64,000 nucleotides of DNA from Petunia secreta (GCA_029990175.1 JARKIP010000011.1:24154001-24218000); one strand, 5' to 3'; positions 1 to 14,300 are shown, counted from the stretch's first letter. Translations and numbers: made by a program. Notes: generated by a model from the letters alone, not told the origin.

Positions 1-72
1 CGTCCAATTATGACATATACCTAAAAATAAAGTCTAAGAATTTCTTTCACAAATAACTCGCACTTCTTTGCA

Positions 73-282
73 GGTAAACATCATGAAATTGATAATGATC
101 TACTAGCCATCCTATGGAAACAGTATGCTGATCGACTTTATGTACAACTACTATAAAATATTATTTTTATTCGGCAACAACTTCTTGATATGTATGCGAC
201 TTTAAGGAGGAGCAGGTTGCAGTTTCTTAAAGAGAAGGCAAACAACTTAAGTCGTGAAGCATTTGCTACTAGAGGTCCATAG
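73..282 (+). pseudogene. Decayed coding fragment, unidentified
   Basis: Two short open stretches in different frames read like conserved protein. The first runs from about 73 to a stop near 155 and contains LWKQYADRLYVQLL. The second runs to a TAG at 280-282 and contains RQQLLDMYATLRRSRLQFL. The frame change and internal stop between them show it is broken. A TTTGCAG just upstream looks like a splice acceptor, so this may be the last exon of a lost gene or a captured gene fragment. I do not recognise the family. No neighbouring exon is visible because the window starts here. Confidence 0.35.
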
Positions 283-853
283 CTTTTGTTTATATTCAAT
301 TTAAATTATGTTTTTGAAAGGATGACCTTTCAATTTCATTAGATATAAATTTTCAATATTTTTTATTTCGAAACGACAATAGTAAATAATCTATTTGAGC
401 TTGCATTTTTTCTCTTCAAATTTCTTGTGACTTATTGCACATATAATTTATATCATTTTAAACTATTTGTACGAATTATAATGGAGTATATGTCCGACAA
501 TATTTTGCTACCATTTATCTTATCTAAAAATTGCTCTCACTGATATGAACTAAAGCGCCTGTCCAAAAACTAGAATAAAGGCTCTTCCGTCACTACCTGT
601 TGTGGTACAAATATGTTATTGTATTTCTTTGTTAATCTCTTAGCAAACGTTATATTAATTGAAATTAACTGAAACAATCTATATCATAATGTTCTATCTT
701 CCATTATCTAATAAAACAACATTATATAAGAGAAGAATAAATAGACCAACCTACAAGCGGTTTTCTTTCCTAACTCAAAACACACATTTTTCAGTATTCA
801 TTCCATTGAATGTCACTCATGCGCAATGCGCGTGTCCAAGACTAGTAAAACAG

Positions 854-858
<5 letters not shown>

Positions 859-925
<67 letters not shown>
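859..925. repeat. (TA)n microsatellite
   Basis: An uninterrupted alternating TA run of roughly 65 bases. The short ORF across it is an artefact that reads as alternating Y and I residues. Confidence 0.95.
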
Positions 926-927
<2 letters not shown>

Positions 928-944
928 AATACTACTGCTACAAA

Positions 945-1016
945 AATTGCTCGACTACTATCTAACCTTCTACCCTAATCTTCGATCTCCATTCTTTCCT
1001 ATCTAAGGTCATGTCC
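945..1016. mobile_element. LINE (RTE-type) 3' region fragment
   Basis: The stretch beginning CTCGACTACTATCTAA and running to AAGGTCATGTCCTCTT matches, with a few differences, the sequence at about 38432-38497, which lies directly below a recognisable LINE coding end. It is therefore a short relic of the same family. No coding part remains. Confidence 0.5.
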
Positions 1017-1560
1017 TCTTTTTATCTATGCATAATTAATTTATTTTTTAAATATACATGAATTGAGAGAAAACAAAATATATACTGATAACTATAAAAA
1101 ACTACTCAAAGTAGTTAGAACATATAAAAAGAGACATGATTCCACCATGTTGTTGTAACGACTCTTTAATCATTTTCTTTTTGATTTCTTGACGTAATAA
1201 TTACTGTACAAAAATAAAATTGTGACAATGTTATCATCTTATCATATCATATCCTCTTTTTTATCAATATATGTCCTTAAAAAATCATTTACTTTAAAAA
1301 TTTTTAATTGAAAACACATAACAAAAATTTGAATTTAGTTGGAATATTCTTACTCCAGATTAATTCTTTAAAAATGAGTTAGTTTAAAATATAAATAAAA
1401 AATAATTAATATAAAATTCATTGGTGATGCTTTCTTTTTCCCTGCCTCCTGGCATGAAATTTCTTAGTTATATTGAACCATATAATATTCGATATACATA
1501 GTTTCGATTATTTCAAACAGACGATGCATAAGATCATTAAAAATGAAGCATCTCATGTTA

Positions 1561-1628
1561 GTAATATGCGTCGAGTTAGAATCCGAGACCTATTAGTAAT
1601 ATGCGTCGAGTTAGAATCCGAGACCTAT
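1561..1628. repeat. 35-bp tandem duplication
   Basis: The unit beginning GTAATATGCGTCGAGTTAGA occurs at 1561-1595 and again from 1596 to 1628 without visible mismatch, so the duplication is recent. A diverged relative may lie near 1732-1785. Confidence 0.85.
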
Positions 1629-1984
1629 CCCATCTCGAGGAGCTTCTTTTTGAAAAAGATAAATTTATAAGTTAAATAGATGATACTTAAATCAATCAAA
1701 GAAAAAGCATTTTCTGTATTCCTATCATAACTCGTACCGAGTCAGAATTCAAAGACTTATCCTCCCTTAATAGCAAGGAGCTTTACTTTGGATATTTCTT
1801 ACTAGGGGAATATTCCCTTACACAATCTTTAGAACCTCACATTTAGTAAAATTTCCCAAAATACATTCAAATGAAATATTTACTAAAACCCAATACTATG
1901 ATTTAAAAATGGTAATATTAAGATTTTACAAAAACTTGTCACCTCTACCTAATTCACAAAACCTTTTACCTATCCTACATTAAA

Positions 1985-2276
1985 CAAAACCCCACCCCCC
2001 CACCCCTACCCCCAAACCCCCATATCATCTCTCCCTATCTCCCTTCTCCTTTTCCTTTTTCCCCATTTTGCTCACCTCATCTCCCACTTTCCCCCCCTCC
2101 TCTCTCTCTAAAACCCCTTTTCTCCCCAAACCTCCTCTAAATATTACCAAATTCTAGGGTTTTCTCTATAATATTTCCATAAACCCACTTAATAACAAGT
2201 ATTATTTAAATTCCCAAGTGGGTTTTGTTCAGTATAAGCTTATTAATCAATTGATTTAAGGGCTGAGTTTTTTAGG
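1985..2276 (+). promoter_or_regulatory. Pyrimidine-rich promoter/5' leader of the glycine-rich protein gene
   Basis: About 150 bases of C/T-rich sequence (C runs, then CTCTCTCT, then TTTTCCTTTTTCCCC) precede the gene. Such Y-patches are typical of plant core promoters and 5' leaders. No convincing TATA box can be placed, and the transcription start cannot be fixed by eye. Confidence 0.4.
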
Positions 2277-2312
2277 ATGCAAAGATTGGATCTTTATGAC
2301 CGTCCGATGTGA
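2277..2312 (+). promoter_or_regulatory. Upstream ORF in the 5' leader (11 codons plus stop)
   Basis: An ATG at 2277 opens an 11-codon reading frame that ends with TGA at 2310-2312, 19 bases before the preferred main start at 2332. It overlaps the in-frame but weaker ATG at 2296. If the leader starts upstream of it, this uORF would be scanned first. Confidence 0.45.
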
Positions 2313-2331
2313 TGACTATTTTAATCAGTCA

Positions 2332-5300
2332 ATGGCTACTTTATCATTACTTCATTTGTTAACTGTTGTGCCTTTCTTGCTATTTTGCATAAACCCTTTT
2401 GTAGTTTCTGGTAATTTAGAAGAGGAAGAGTTGATTTTATTTCATCAAGATTACTCGCCCCCTGCGCCACCGCCTCCGCCCCCTCACCCGCCATCGGTGT
2501 CGTGTGAGGATGATCTTGGTGGTGTGGGGTCATTGGATACAACTTGCAAGATTGTATCCAATGTGAATATTACTAAGAGTGTGTATATAGAAGGGAAGGG
2601 AAATTTTTATGTCCTTCCTAATGTGACATTAAATTGTACTTTTGTTGGTTGTGAAATTGGGATTAATGTTACTGGGAATTTTACGTTAGGTGATAATTCA
2701 GTTATACTAGTTGGTACGTTCCAGCTCGTGGCTGATAACGCGTCGTTTAGTAATAGTTCTGCTGTGAATACCACTGGTTTGGCTGGTTCTGCGCCTGCTC
2801 AAACGAGCGGGACACCACAGGGTGTGGAGGGTGCGGGTGGTGGGTATGGGGGACGTGGGGCGTGTTGTTTGACGGATAAGAAGAAGATTCAGGAGGATGT
2901 TTGGGGTGGCGATGCGTATGGGTGGTCCACGTTGCAGACGCCTTGGAGCTATGGAAGTAAAGGTGGGACTACGAGTAAGGTTGTGGATTATGGTGGGGGT
3001 GGTGGTGGAAGGATAATGCTGTTGGTGGATAAGTATCTTGAAGTGAATGGCAGTTTGTTGGCTGATGGAGCTGATGGTGGTGTCAAAGGTGGCGGCGGCT
3101 CTGGTGGTAGCATCTACATCAAAGCGTATAAGATGTAAATTTCTCTTTTGCATTGTTTTCATGTTCTTATTATGTATTTAGCATTTCAATTTCGAAAGCA
3201 GTATTAGTATCTCTCTGTGGGTTTGGTTTCCTCCATATATTTGGTTTGCAACGGCATTATTCTTACTGTTACTAGAGATGTGGATATTCTTTCATATTGC
3301 TATTTTTGTGATGCCATTATTCTTAGTGTTACTAGAAATGGTAGGCTCATGTGTTGTGTTAGAGATGTTTTTCTTTTCTATAGGATAGATAGGTGCTAGA
3401 CTGTGAGCTGATAGGAGATGTTAGATTAGTTTTGAGGGAATACGTGGAATTCTGCATCTGTGGGTGAAACAAAAGGAGTTTCTTGCTTGTAAAGGTGCTA
3501 CATTAGGTAGTTTGCATGAAATGCAATGAACCTTTGGTTTCACGGATAAGCGTGAGATGCATGTGATTAGGCTTGAAAACCTATCCTTGAAAGCTGATGT
3601 ATCATCAGTAATACGAAAGTCCCAGTAAGGGACAGGAAAAGAAAGAATACATGAGGTGCTTAATTTTTTGCTGTGGGCTCAAGTGAAAGCAGAGGATTAT
3701 CTTACATTAATGCACTAGCGTTGGAGGAGTGCTTCTTGGTACCCTCGTGTTAGCTTATGGAAGGCAGTAATTTTATCTATCCTGAATCTGTTTAGCTAGA
3801 AAACAAGGGTGAGAAGAAAGGAGAAGACAGATGTTAGGGTTGGTGTTCATGATGAGAAATAATTCCTCTATGTTGGTAACATATGCACGTACTCTCTGTC
3901 AAGACATTGACTAATTCCTTGTACCCATATCGTGAACCCCCTTACAATCTTTGCCACCAGTCTTTTGAGATTCAAGGGGATGCAAGATCTATATATTGGC
4001 TTTGTTTTGTTAAAAATACATATCTAAAATCCGTAAATCTCCGGCGAAGGGGATTCAATTGAACCCCCTTGCTACCAGGTGGCTCCACCCCTGGGAGAAA
4101 CCATGGTTTATTGAAAAGGCCTGGGCCAATAACTTTGTAGCACTACTGAAATGCAATGAGAGGTGATCCTCATTCTTACTATGGTTCTTGCACATGCAAC
4201 ACAAAGTAACAATGCTATATTTTCTTCTTCTTTAAATTGTCTAGTCCCCAACCTGGTTTACTATGCACATATCGTTCACTTTGCCTTTTCTTTTCTTCTT
4301 TTTTAATTCTAAAGCCACATATAATAAACAAGGAGATGATCTGTTGCTGGACACATAAGCACATACTTTTTAAAATTCTTCTTTCATTCGACTCTTGATT
4401 TCGTCCTTTCTTTAGTACAAAGGAACTAGATTTACTAGGCTATGAAGCATGCTTAGCTGTATGCCAGATAAAATTGGCTGACTTTATCCTTTAAGCATCA
4501 CTGCAAATTCAACTCAACTTGAGAGAATTGGTGATCTGCAATATCTCCTTCCTTTTTCTTGATTGAACCAAGCGTTTAGTTTGAACTTTTACATTCGTGA
4601 TCAAAGTATATTTTTCTTGCATAAATTATACCTAATTTTGGTGCTTTTTATGTGGTATTTACATATTGTGGATGGGCGATGGCCCAAGAAAACAGTTGTT
4701 TATTTGTTACCTTCTTCAAAAAAAAAAAAAAACAGTTGTTTATTGACATTTTATTACAACTGACTAGCCCGTTATTGGTATATTTTAAGTTGCAAAAGAG
4801 AGGCAAATGCCTGTACCTGCACTTCCATTTAACCCTCTCTTTGTCACCAATGCAGGACTGGAATTGGTAGAATTAGTGCTTGTGGGGGTGACGGTTTTGC
4901 TGGTGGAGGTGGTGGAAGAGTTTCTGTTGATATTTTTAGTAGGCACGATGAACCAGAAATTTTTGCACATGGTAGGGCTAAGTATACCTTGCATGTTTAA
5001 GAATCTTCTACTTCACGCATCTTTTATATGAAGTGTGTGATAACTACCCTGTTTGCGATATTCAAATGGTTGAGCAAGGGAACTAAGCCATGGAGAATTC
5101 CAGGGTTATTCTGAAGATGAACGATGATAATTGGCCTTCTCATGCTTTTTAATTGCAGCATGCACTGTTAAACAATTAGCTATCTCTACATAGCAACTAT
5201 TCCTTTCTTAGCAGGTTCATGTCTGTCCTCTCGTCTTAATGAAAGACTTGCTCTAGAAATACCTGTGTTAAAAAAAAAAAAAACTTACATGTGGGATTCA

Positions 5301-8300
5301 GTGTAGTTAATTGTGGCCTTTGGATAGGTGAATGTTGAACATTTCTTACTTTGCTTTAGCTGGTACTAAAGCCAACACAACCTTCCGCGTTTCTGCCTGT
5401 AGGAGGTAGCAGTCGTGGTTGCCCAGAAAATGCAGGTGCTGCAGGAACTTTCTATGACAATGTCCTCCGCAGTCTTACTGTCAGCAACCACAATAAATCA
5501 ACTTCTACAGATACACTTCTCTTGGATCTTCCCCAGCCACTATTGACGAATGTTTATATTCGCAACTATGCGAAGGCAGCTGTTCCCTTGCTGTGGAGTC
5601 GTGTTCAGGTTGGTGGAGTTCATCTTTGTTTTCCTTTTCAGTTCTTTCGTGAGTAAATATCTGTGTACGTCAATTGATTGAACTTATTTGACACTGAATC
5701 TATTGAGTGAAGCATCATCGAGAAATTAAATGATGAGAAGTTTTGCTGTTTAATCTTTAGAATGATGGTCCCTTCTTACTATTATATTCTGTTTTATGCA
5801 TATACCTTTCAAAAAAAAATTCTGTTTTATGCATACCGAACTCCCGCCTCAGGATATCACATATGTTTCTCAATGATTGGTGCATTATTTTTGATAAAAA
5901 TGATTGGTGCATTATTTTTCAAGTAGCATAATCCAGAAGCCTGAATTATCCATTTTTCGCCCCTTGAAAAGTCAAACAAGTCAAGGGGTGTCTTTTCACC
6001 TTGAGGTGACCTCATGTATGCCTTGGGAAAATTTGCTTGCCTATAGCATAATAGTGGTTCTCCAGCTTCCTTCTGTTTTGCAGATTTCATCATACATCTA
6101 CCTCTGTTTTTTTGGTTATATGTCTCTACACTGGGTATGTTGTTGTTGAGTATCTCATGTCTTTCGTATAGGTCCAAGGTCAAATTAGCCTTTTGTATCA
6201 TGGAGCACTGACCTTTGGGCTGGCACGTTATGCGATGTCAGAGTTTGAATTATTGGCGGAAGAGCTTTTGATGAGTGATTCTGTAATAAAGGTAAGCAGT
6301 AGAATCTCCTTGCAACTACAGATTTTGTTGTTTCATATCTTCCTTTTGGTGATCTATGGAAGTGTTTGTGGAATGTTCCAATTGGATACCCTTTTTGTCA
6401 TTTTGTTAACAAGTGTCTTCATAAACTTTTAGAATCTAGCTTGTGGCTCTACTTGAATCATTTTATACCTGTCCTTTTGGGTGCCTACGTTTGGTACATT
6501 TACTTGGTACATTTACTTGTATTGTCCGCTGGAAACATCAATACATTCAATTACATATGGCGGCATGCATGTTTTCCTGCGGAATGTCAATGGTTGTTAG
6601 ATAATTCTTTTTTTCAACTATATCAGATGATTTTGCACTCCTGTGTGTGTTTTCTAAAGCTACTGCCTGAAAGTTGGAAAAACTCAGCTAACCATAAGGC
6701 ATCCTCACTGTTGTGTTTAATCGTACTCTAAGAGCAGCATAAGTAACCATGAGGTCTGCTCGGAGTCTTGCATCTTTTGAGACTCTAATATAGAAGCATA
6801 CAAATAATTTTTAATGAAGGCTCTAGGGGGTCACCACAGCTGAATAGACTGAATCAGGCTTCTTTAGCCTCTTTTGTGGGCGGGGTTAAGTGTGGGTTCT
6901 TTAGCTTTGTCTCACCAGCTTTTCTTGCTGCGGTATGTCACCTTGCACTTAAGAAAAGTCTATGCTTGTACTATAGATGCCAGAAGCTGTCAAGTATCAC
7001 AACAGCACCCTGAATATAAGTTAGAAACATCTTGAGCTGGTTAGTTTAGGTTCCTACATGTTTGACTTTTAGTTCTTTACGTTCCCTGTAAAGTGCGCTG
7101 CTTTTGGATGTACTTTGCCCCAGCATATGCTTAATTCTGTTTGCTTTACATCAATAAAATCTTATTACTGATAAAAAACGATTTAGGGTTCTACCTGTAT
7201 GTCAAAAAGGTGTAGGATTCTATTTTACCTGTACGCCAAAAATGATTGAAGACACAGCTCTATACAGCAGATCAAAATGGATTGTCTTTACCTTTTTTAG
7301 TTTTGGTGTAAGAAGAATACCTAGAAGATGTAGGAGATTTGCTATATGTGATAGGAACCTTGTAAGTAGTTCAAGGGCAGTAGTTTTCCCTTTTGGCTCT
7401 TTTTGTACATATGGCTTCAGTACTGCCTTAGTGCTGTTAATTCTAATATAATACATGTTACCATTCTTTAAAAAAAAAGATGTAGGATTCTACCTTCGGT
7501 TATTTAAACGTTAAAATTTTGACGATAATCATTTAGCTTACTAAAAATGAATTGGATTTAATAATAGTGAGGATGGGTCTGAAACTTCTGTCCATTGCGC
7601 GGCACTAATTTGAGAACTGTGGTCTAGCACCTTTTTCCTTTTATTGCAAAAATTGCTTTGCATGTCTAGAAGCAAAGTAGAGTTTATGATTTTCCTTTCC
7701 ATGTTCATTCTTGTGAGGTCATAAGCAGCCAGATGACTTGGGATCCTCTGAATGTTGTATCTTAATTGATTGTAGATTGATGTTTTATTGTGATATTAAG
7801 GGAGAGTTCTAAAAAAATTTATATGGTTTTATGCTTCTTTTGGTCTCTCTGGCATAAAGTTCTCCACTCTGCTCATAGAACCATGATTATTTTGCGCAGC
7901 TCCTATACTCATTCTCCCCAAATGCTGTGTCTTGTATTAATGAATTTTTGAAGTTTCGGCAGTTTGTTATCTGATTTTTTCTTTTTCCAGGTTTTTGGAG
8001 CACTACGAATGTCGGTCAAAATGTTTCTGATGTGGAATTCAAGAATGTTAATCGATGGTGGTGGAGACCAAAATGTCGAAACAACAATGGTTGAGGCTAG
8101 TAACCTAATTGTTCTTAAGGTGCTCTTTCCTTTTCCTTTGCTTGTTTGTTTGTTGGTTGTCTTTGTGCACTTGTTTCTTTTTGAGATGTCTTACACATGC
8201 CATCTATGCAGGAGTCGTCTCAAATTCGTTCGAATGCAAATCTTGGAGTTCATGGGCAAGGGTTGCTGAATTTATCTGGACCAGGGGATGCTATTGAAGC

Positions 8301-11300
8301 TCAAAGACTGGTCCTATCTTTGTTTTACAGTGTCAATGTGAGCTGAAATCTTGTTTTGTATCCTTTTGTTTCTACTCTTTGTAGAGGATGTGCAATATAT
8401 TTCTGGCTGGTCTTATTCTAGCTGGTCCTGTACTTGCTTCCTTTTGACACAATGACACTCTTGATATTTCTTGACTGTTTGATATTTTATGTTCTTTTGA
8501 TCAGTATATGGATTTTTGCATTGCAGCTAGTAATATCTTTTTCCCTTGCCTTTTCTGTGAATATCTGATGCTAGACAATTTGTTGTAGTCTACACATACA
8601 TGTGTATCTGCTGTTGGTTTCCAATTCTTGTCTCACTCACGAGGTGGTAACTGAGCATAATCTTTGCTCAGGTTGTCACCTGGTCTGTGCTCTGCCTCAG
8701 TTCCTGAGGAGCTTGGTATTCTGGTTCCTGAACCTCATATGTAGTTTGAGTTTAATATTTTACACTTTTTATCATTACTATTTAGTTAATTTTCTTGCTG
8801 ACTTTTCTCTTACTGCATGCAGATTGGACCAGGATCGGTTCTGCGCGGTCCTTCACGAAATGCGACAGACGATGCTGTGTGAGTTCTCAATTACTCCTAG
8901 TTTCTAAAAGAAGATGCTTTATTTGATTTTGCTAATGGGATATTTGGTGCTTGGTAGGAAACCGAAGTTGAACTGTGAAAGTTCAGATTGTCCTTTTGAA
9001 TTGCTTCACCCTCCTGAAGACTGCAACGTGAACTCTTCACTATCTTTCACTTTACAGGTTCTATTTTCTGCCCAGTGTCAGAACAGACATATGTACATGA
9101 TGTGTGTATGGATTGCTTGCACTTGTGCAATTCTGATTCTTCCTTTGTCCGCAGATCTGTCGAGTTGAAGATATCCTTGTTGAAGGCCTCATAGAAGGAT
9201 CTGTAGTTCATTTCCACAGAGCGAGGACTATAGATGTGCAACCTTACGGAATTATTAGCACGTCTGGGATGGGTCTGATCTTAATCCTTCACATTATATT
9301 TGATGTGGCCATCTTAAGTATTTTGATGTGCGCGTCTAATATTTATGGGTCTTCTTTAGGCTGCGTTGGTGATTGCTCGAATCTAATGTTACACACTTCC
9401 ACCTTTAGGATATTCGAAATGTTGGATAAGTTTGAGAAATACCAGTGATATCTACTATTCAATGCTTTTGAGAGGCTCGTGCCCCCCCCCCCCCCCCCCC
9501 CCACGTTTGTAAAATTATTTACCTTATAAAAAAGGCGTAACCCCATAGTTTCATTGATTCCATTTTGTCATCTCCACAGGCTGCACTGGGGGAGTTGGTC
9601 AAGGAAAAGTTCTCAGCAATGGTCTTGGCAGTGGTGCTGGTCATGGTGGTAAAGGCGGATATGGATATCATAATGGAAGCTGCATTGGGGGTGGCATCAC
9701 TTATGGAGATCCCAATCTGCCATGTGAACTCGGCAGTGGAAGTGGGAACAGTAGCCTAGCTGGATCAACTGCTGGTGGTGGTGTTTTAGGTAAGTTTGAG
9801 TTTGTCTTCTTTACTATGATCTCTAACTTGCACTTTCTTCCCCTACGGTAATGAAGCAAAAGTTGTGGATGGCTTATCAACTATTTTTGGTGGTGAAAGA
9901 AGTTGCTTAAACATCTATTACTTTACCGTTTTTGCATTTAAGGTAGCAAATTTTTCATATTATCTTGAAGTCTCCTCTTCATGTAGTAGAGTCACGATCG
10001 TGGCAGGTGTGCTGGAGCAAACACTCTTTTGTACTCACTGCATCCTCTTGATGCCATCAATGAAACTTATTAGTTATTACTTAGTAAAAGAAAAGTATCA
10101 TTATCATGGCATGCCGTTTGCCCAAGTGCAAACAGACAATGCAAGCTTTGTAATGCAGAAATATAAATGTTAAGCTAGCAGGAGCTTCAAATGGCGCTTC
10201 TTCTTGTCGCATCCATAACAGCTAGAATCTTACAATCGATTAAGCAGTCGAACCAACTCCGTTCATCTTGGTTTGATCCAGAAATCAGAATTTGTTGATC
10301 TTATTGATCACCTCTATTAGTAGATTTTGAAAGAAAGATATATGTCATTCTAATTCTCGCTGTAGGAGTGGTATATAGAACTAGAAAACCTGCACAAATA
10401 TGTGGTTCTTTACAAATAATACCCAGTTATTTATACTAATCATAGGAACCTCGGTGGACCTAAATTTTAACCAGTAGATTCTAGCATTCAGTACACAATC
10501 GATTTCCACACTTCCACAAGCTTCCTTTTTTTTCTCTCTAAAGTACCCACATGATCGCCAAAGGGGTTTCTTTGCATGCTTCATCTTCTATTCCTTCAAT
10601 CCAGAAGCTCAACTAAACATCACATCATTTACTGTAGTGGGTAATGTCGCTGTAACAAATTCAGTACCATGCAGACGTGCACCATAATTGACTGGCAACT
10701 AAAAGTGTAGTAACGATTGGTCCCCGTAATTTAGAGCAGTTGCACATGTAACACTGCTTGTTTTCCTTTTCTAAGAGTTGCCAGATTATTTTCTACATCA
10801 CTGTCACTATTATGAAACAATCTCCTATTCCATTTGTTCCATAAACTCCAAGATAGAGAAGGTGGTGTTGTCTTCCATGTTGCCTTCTGTTCATTGCTGA
10901 TCCTCTCTGATCTTCAGGTTCTTGTTTTTCCCTGAAACGGTGACTAACATTATTCACAACTTCAGCACAAAGAGGTGCTGGCAAAGTGGCAATGATGTAC
11001 AAAGGGAAGCAAAAGACCAGAAGTATATCCCATTTCTATTCATGAGGGATTCTGTGATATCCAGAACAAATATTGCCTCTTTTACATATTCGCTTTTGCA
11101 CCATGCCTTATTCAATTACCTTTCTGTAAAAAGAAAAAAAAAAATTCCCTTTGCATCAGATTTCTCTCCAATCTCCTACTTGTAATTGCTTCCTCCACTA
11201 AGGTCCAAGTACTTTTGTACGATAAAATTATTTGACTGTTGAGGTGATCCATTGGATTGTTTCAAACTAACCATCTTCGACATGGATGTTGCTTCAGACA

Positions 11301-14300
11301 GATAGGCTTGACTAAACATATCATAGAGGCTTGGAAAAATAGATGTTCTTCTAAGCTCACATTGCTTCTTCAAGCTCTGCCAATTATTTAAAACTGAAGC
11401 CTTAACGAGCAAGAAAGCATACTTTTTTTCTTCTAAATATGATGTGTATTTTTCAAATCTGTCGGATAATATAGAGTATCAGAAGTACAACAAATTCTCT
11501 TATCTGTCACCTTCCGTATTCTTCTATTAAAGCCAGTATTAAGTGTAGGATTTCTGCTTGAAAGCCTGTAAGTCAAGCTATATCAGTTTTGGTCTGAACT
11601 TTTACTGATGCTACTCATTTCATGAGGTCCAGTTACAATGCTATTGGTTGACCATCTGCCGTGAATAACAATATTTGTTTGTAGTGCTTTGTTTTTAAGC
11701 CATCTTGGAGTATTGTATAAATTTGTTTGCTCTCTCTTCTCATTTTCTGTTGCCATCAAATGCAGTTATGGGTTCGTGGGAGCATCCCCTGATGTATTTG
11801 TCCGTTAAAGGCAAAATTATATCTGACGGGGAGAGCTTTGAAGAAAGCTTTAGGAAGAAAGGTTATCTAACTAGAAGTCAGTACATTGGGCCTGGAGGTG
11901 GATCCGGTGGCAGTATTTTATTATTCTTGAAATCACTCCATCTTGGTGAGTCTGGCATCATGTCAAGCATTGGAGGTACTAGCAGTTCCAGTGGTGGTGG
12001 AGGAGGAGGTGGTGGACGCATACACTTTCACTGGTCTGACATTCCTACTGGAGATGTATATCTGCCAATAGCGACTGTGAATGGGAGCATCTATACAAGG
12101 TTTGTGTGGACATGCATCAACATGTTGCTAATAATTTTTTTTCACGAGTTGTTCTAGTGTTGTAGTAATTCGGGTAAAACACGGTTCATTTTATAGGTTG
12201 TGCTATAGAAATTGCTGAAGTAGAGAGGTCTATTGTTTTTTGTGTGCCAGACTGCTGGTAATTCTATGTTGTTTGAATGCATTGAGACATGAACAATCTT
12301 TTTCCCACTTTCCTGAGACCTGAATTCATGAACCATTATTTTGAGACTGTATTTTTGCACCTTCAAAAGATGCAATTAGTGAGACCAGAAATTTCCAAAT
12401 ATTAAGTTGTGATTGCATTTGTTTATACTGCTGCTCAGATTTACTTGCTATGTAATTTACATTTCTTATCAAATTATCTGCTTATAACTTGAAGATGCGT
12501 TGTTTTACTTCAGTGACTAGATAGAGCTGTAGCACCTTTTCATTTTTCTCCTTGGAAGTGTGTCATTAAACCACTTATGATACTTCCTGTGCATCTGATG
12601 ACACATTCTAATGAATGTTTGTCTATAAGTAATTAGAGTTTATTACCTTATCAAAAAAAAAAAAAGTAATTAAAATTTATTAAGTTGCATCTATTAGTAG
12701 TTTTACAATGGGCCTGCTGGCTAGGATCTGCTTCAGATCTTCAACTTCAATTTTGTTGCTTCATTCTTTGCGGTTTCTCAGCTGGTCTACGATCCAGTTT
12801 AATCAGAGATGAAGCTAGAGACTGGATAGAAGCTCTTACTTTTTTTCCCCGGGATACAGAGTAGTTTTTCCACTGTTAGACGTTAGTACATTTGTACAAG
12901 ATGGATCCGACAAATGTATTTAAGATGTCCCTGACAGATTGTACCCATTAAATTAAAGGTGTTACAAAGAACTCCATTGTGACATAACCAAACAAAGAAC
13001 TCTATTGTGGTTTCTTTGTGCATCTCACACGTCCATTAAGATTTTTACAAATACAGAGATTCCCCCCTTCCTTTCACTTGTGGCTGACTTATTGGGTCAA
13101 TTGTTCCTTGGATAACAATATTTGAAATATATAAAACATTATCCATAAATAAAGATTTAATCGTTCATAATGCTTATATTTTCTAGGAAGTATCTTTTCA
13201 TTTGTTTGTATCTAGTATTTTCATGCATATGTTTTTATTATTTTAAATGTGTTCGTTTTTAGGGGAAAGTTGCTCAAAATATTGTAAATAAGTTGAACTG
13301 TAGGTTAGTATCGCATGAAGAGTCTAACCGGAGGTCTTTTCAGTGGACCTTTGGATCAGTTACTAATCCAGTCCATTTGTTGGCTTATCACTGTAATAGT
13401 GGTCCCAGTAGTACCTTATTGTATTTCTGTCATTGTGCTGTTTCCTCAGGGGTGGATTGGGAGGAGAGCAAGGTGGTACTGGTGGAAGTGGAACTTTGTC
13501 TGGAAAGCCATGTCCAAAAGGGCTTTATGGGATTTTCTGTGAGGTTAGTGCCTAATGGTATCTATAAGCTTCTCTTTCTATAGGGTTCTTCTTGAATCAG
13601 CTTGAAAAAAAAAAAAAAGAACTTCCCGGAGGAGGGGGTGGTGGTTTGCTTTTTTCCTATCATCAGCTTGTTTCAATTTCTGATTGTATGGGTTTCCATT
13701 CTTTTATCCTTCCCTGAATACAGAAGTGACTTGATGTGTGATTTTTTCCTCAATTTTGAAATTCCTTTGTTGTGTCTATACAGGAGTGCCCACTTGGTAC
13801 TTTCAAGAATGTCACAGGATCTGATAGTGGCCTTTGTATTTCATGCCCGAGTGATGAGCTCCCACATCGAGCTGTTTATATTTCTATCCGAGGTATTATC
13901 AGTGATGAGTTGTGTATAGCAGCTGCAAAGGCTGACACTAGTTTCTGTATAATAGAGGAAATACAGAGGCCAGATACAAGTTACTTTCACTGATGTAGAT
14001 GTTATTATTGTTATATTATTTTTTTGTGTTAAAAAAAGGGAAATGGATCTGTAAAGACACCAAGTAACATTCAAAACGTCTACGCCAGTGAAATTAAGTT
14101 GTATAGGCTCCTAATTTCCTACATTGTAACAGATTCAATTTCTTATCCTATTTGTTCAGAATTCATGAACTTCTGTTCTCCACGCAATTTCTTTGCCTTT
14201 TTGTGATTGATATTACTGTTAAACTAACCTGAAGGAGCTTTCCTTGTAATAGGTGGTGTTACAGAATACCCTTGTCCTTACAAATGTGTTTCAGAGAGAT

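Larger units (their letters stand above)
283..2276. other. AT-rich intergenic flank upstream of the glycine-rich protein gene
   Basis: No gene is supported here. The stretch holds a TA microsatellite (about 859-925), a fragment similar to an RTE LINE 3' region (about 945-1016), a 35-bp tandem duplication (1561-1628) and a pyrimidine-rich leader (about 1985-2130). The rest is low-complexity AT-rich sequence with short spurious ORFs. Confidence 0.6.

Noticed and set aside
659..1006. A 115-codon ORF over the TA microsatellite
   Set aside because: A third of it is alternating Y and I from the TA run, and the rest is LINE-derived or AT-rich noise.
2707..3162. A 151-codon minus-strand ORF across exon 1 of the glycine-rich protein gene
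   Set aside because: It is the shadow of a GGT/GGG-rich exon; the plus-strand frame has a signal peptide, homologue-like sequence and proper splice sites.
9481..9502. Long C homopolymer in intron 9 of the glycine-rich gene (also 47478-47497)
   Set aside because: C runs of about 20 in introns are noteworthy but simple; their exact length may reflect sequencing and assembly, so no function is claimed.
10780..10900. LINE-like peptide SWSLWNKWNRRLF on the minus strand
   Set aside because: Too short and isolated to call a LINE; mentioned only as a possible relic within the intron entry.
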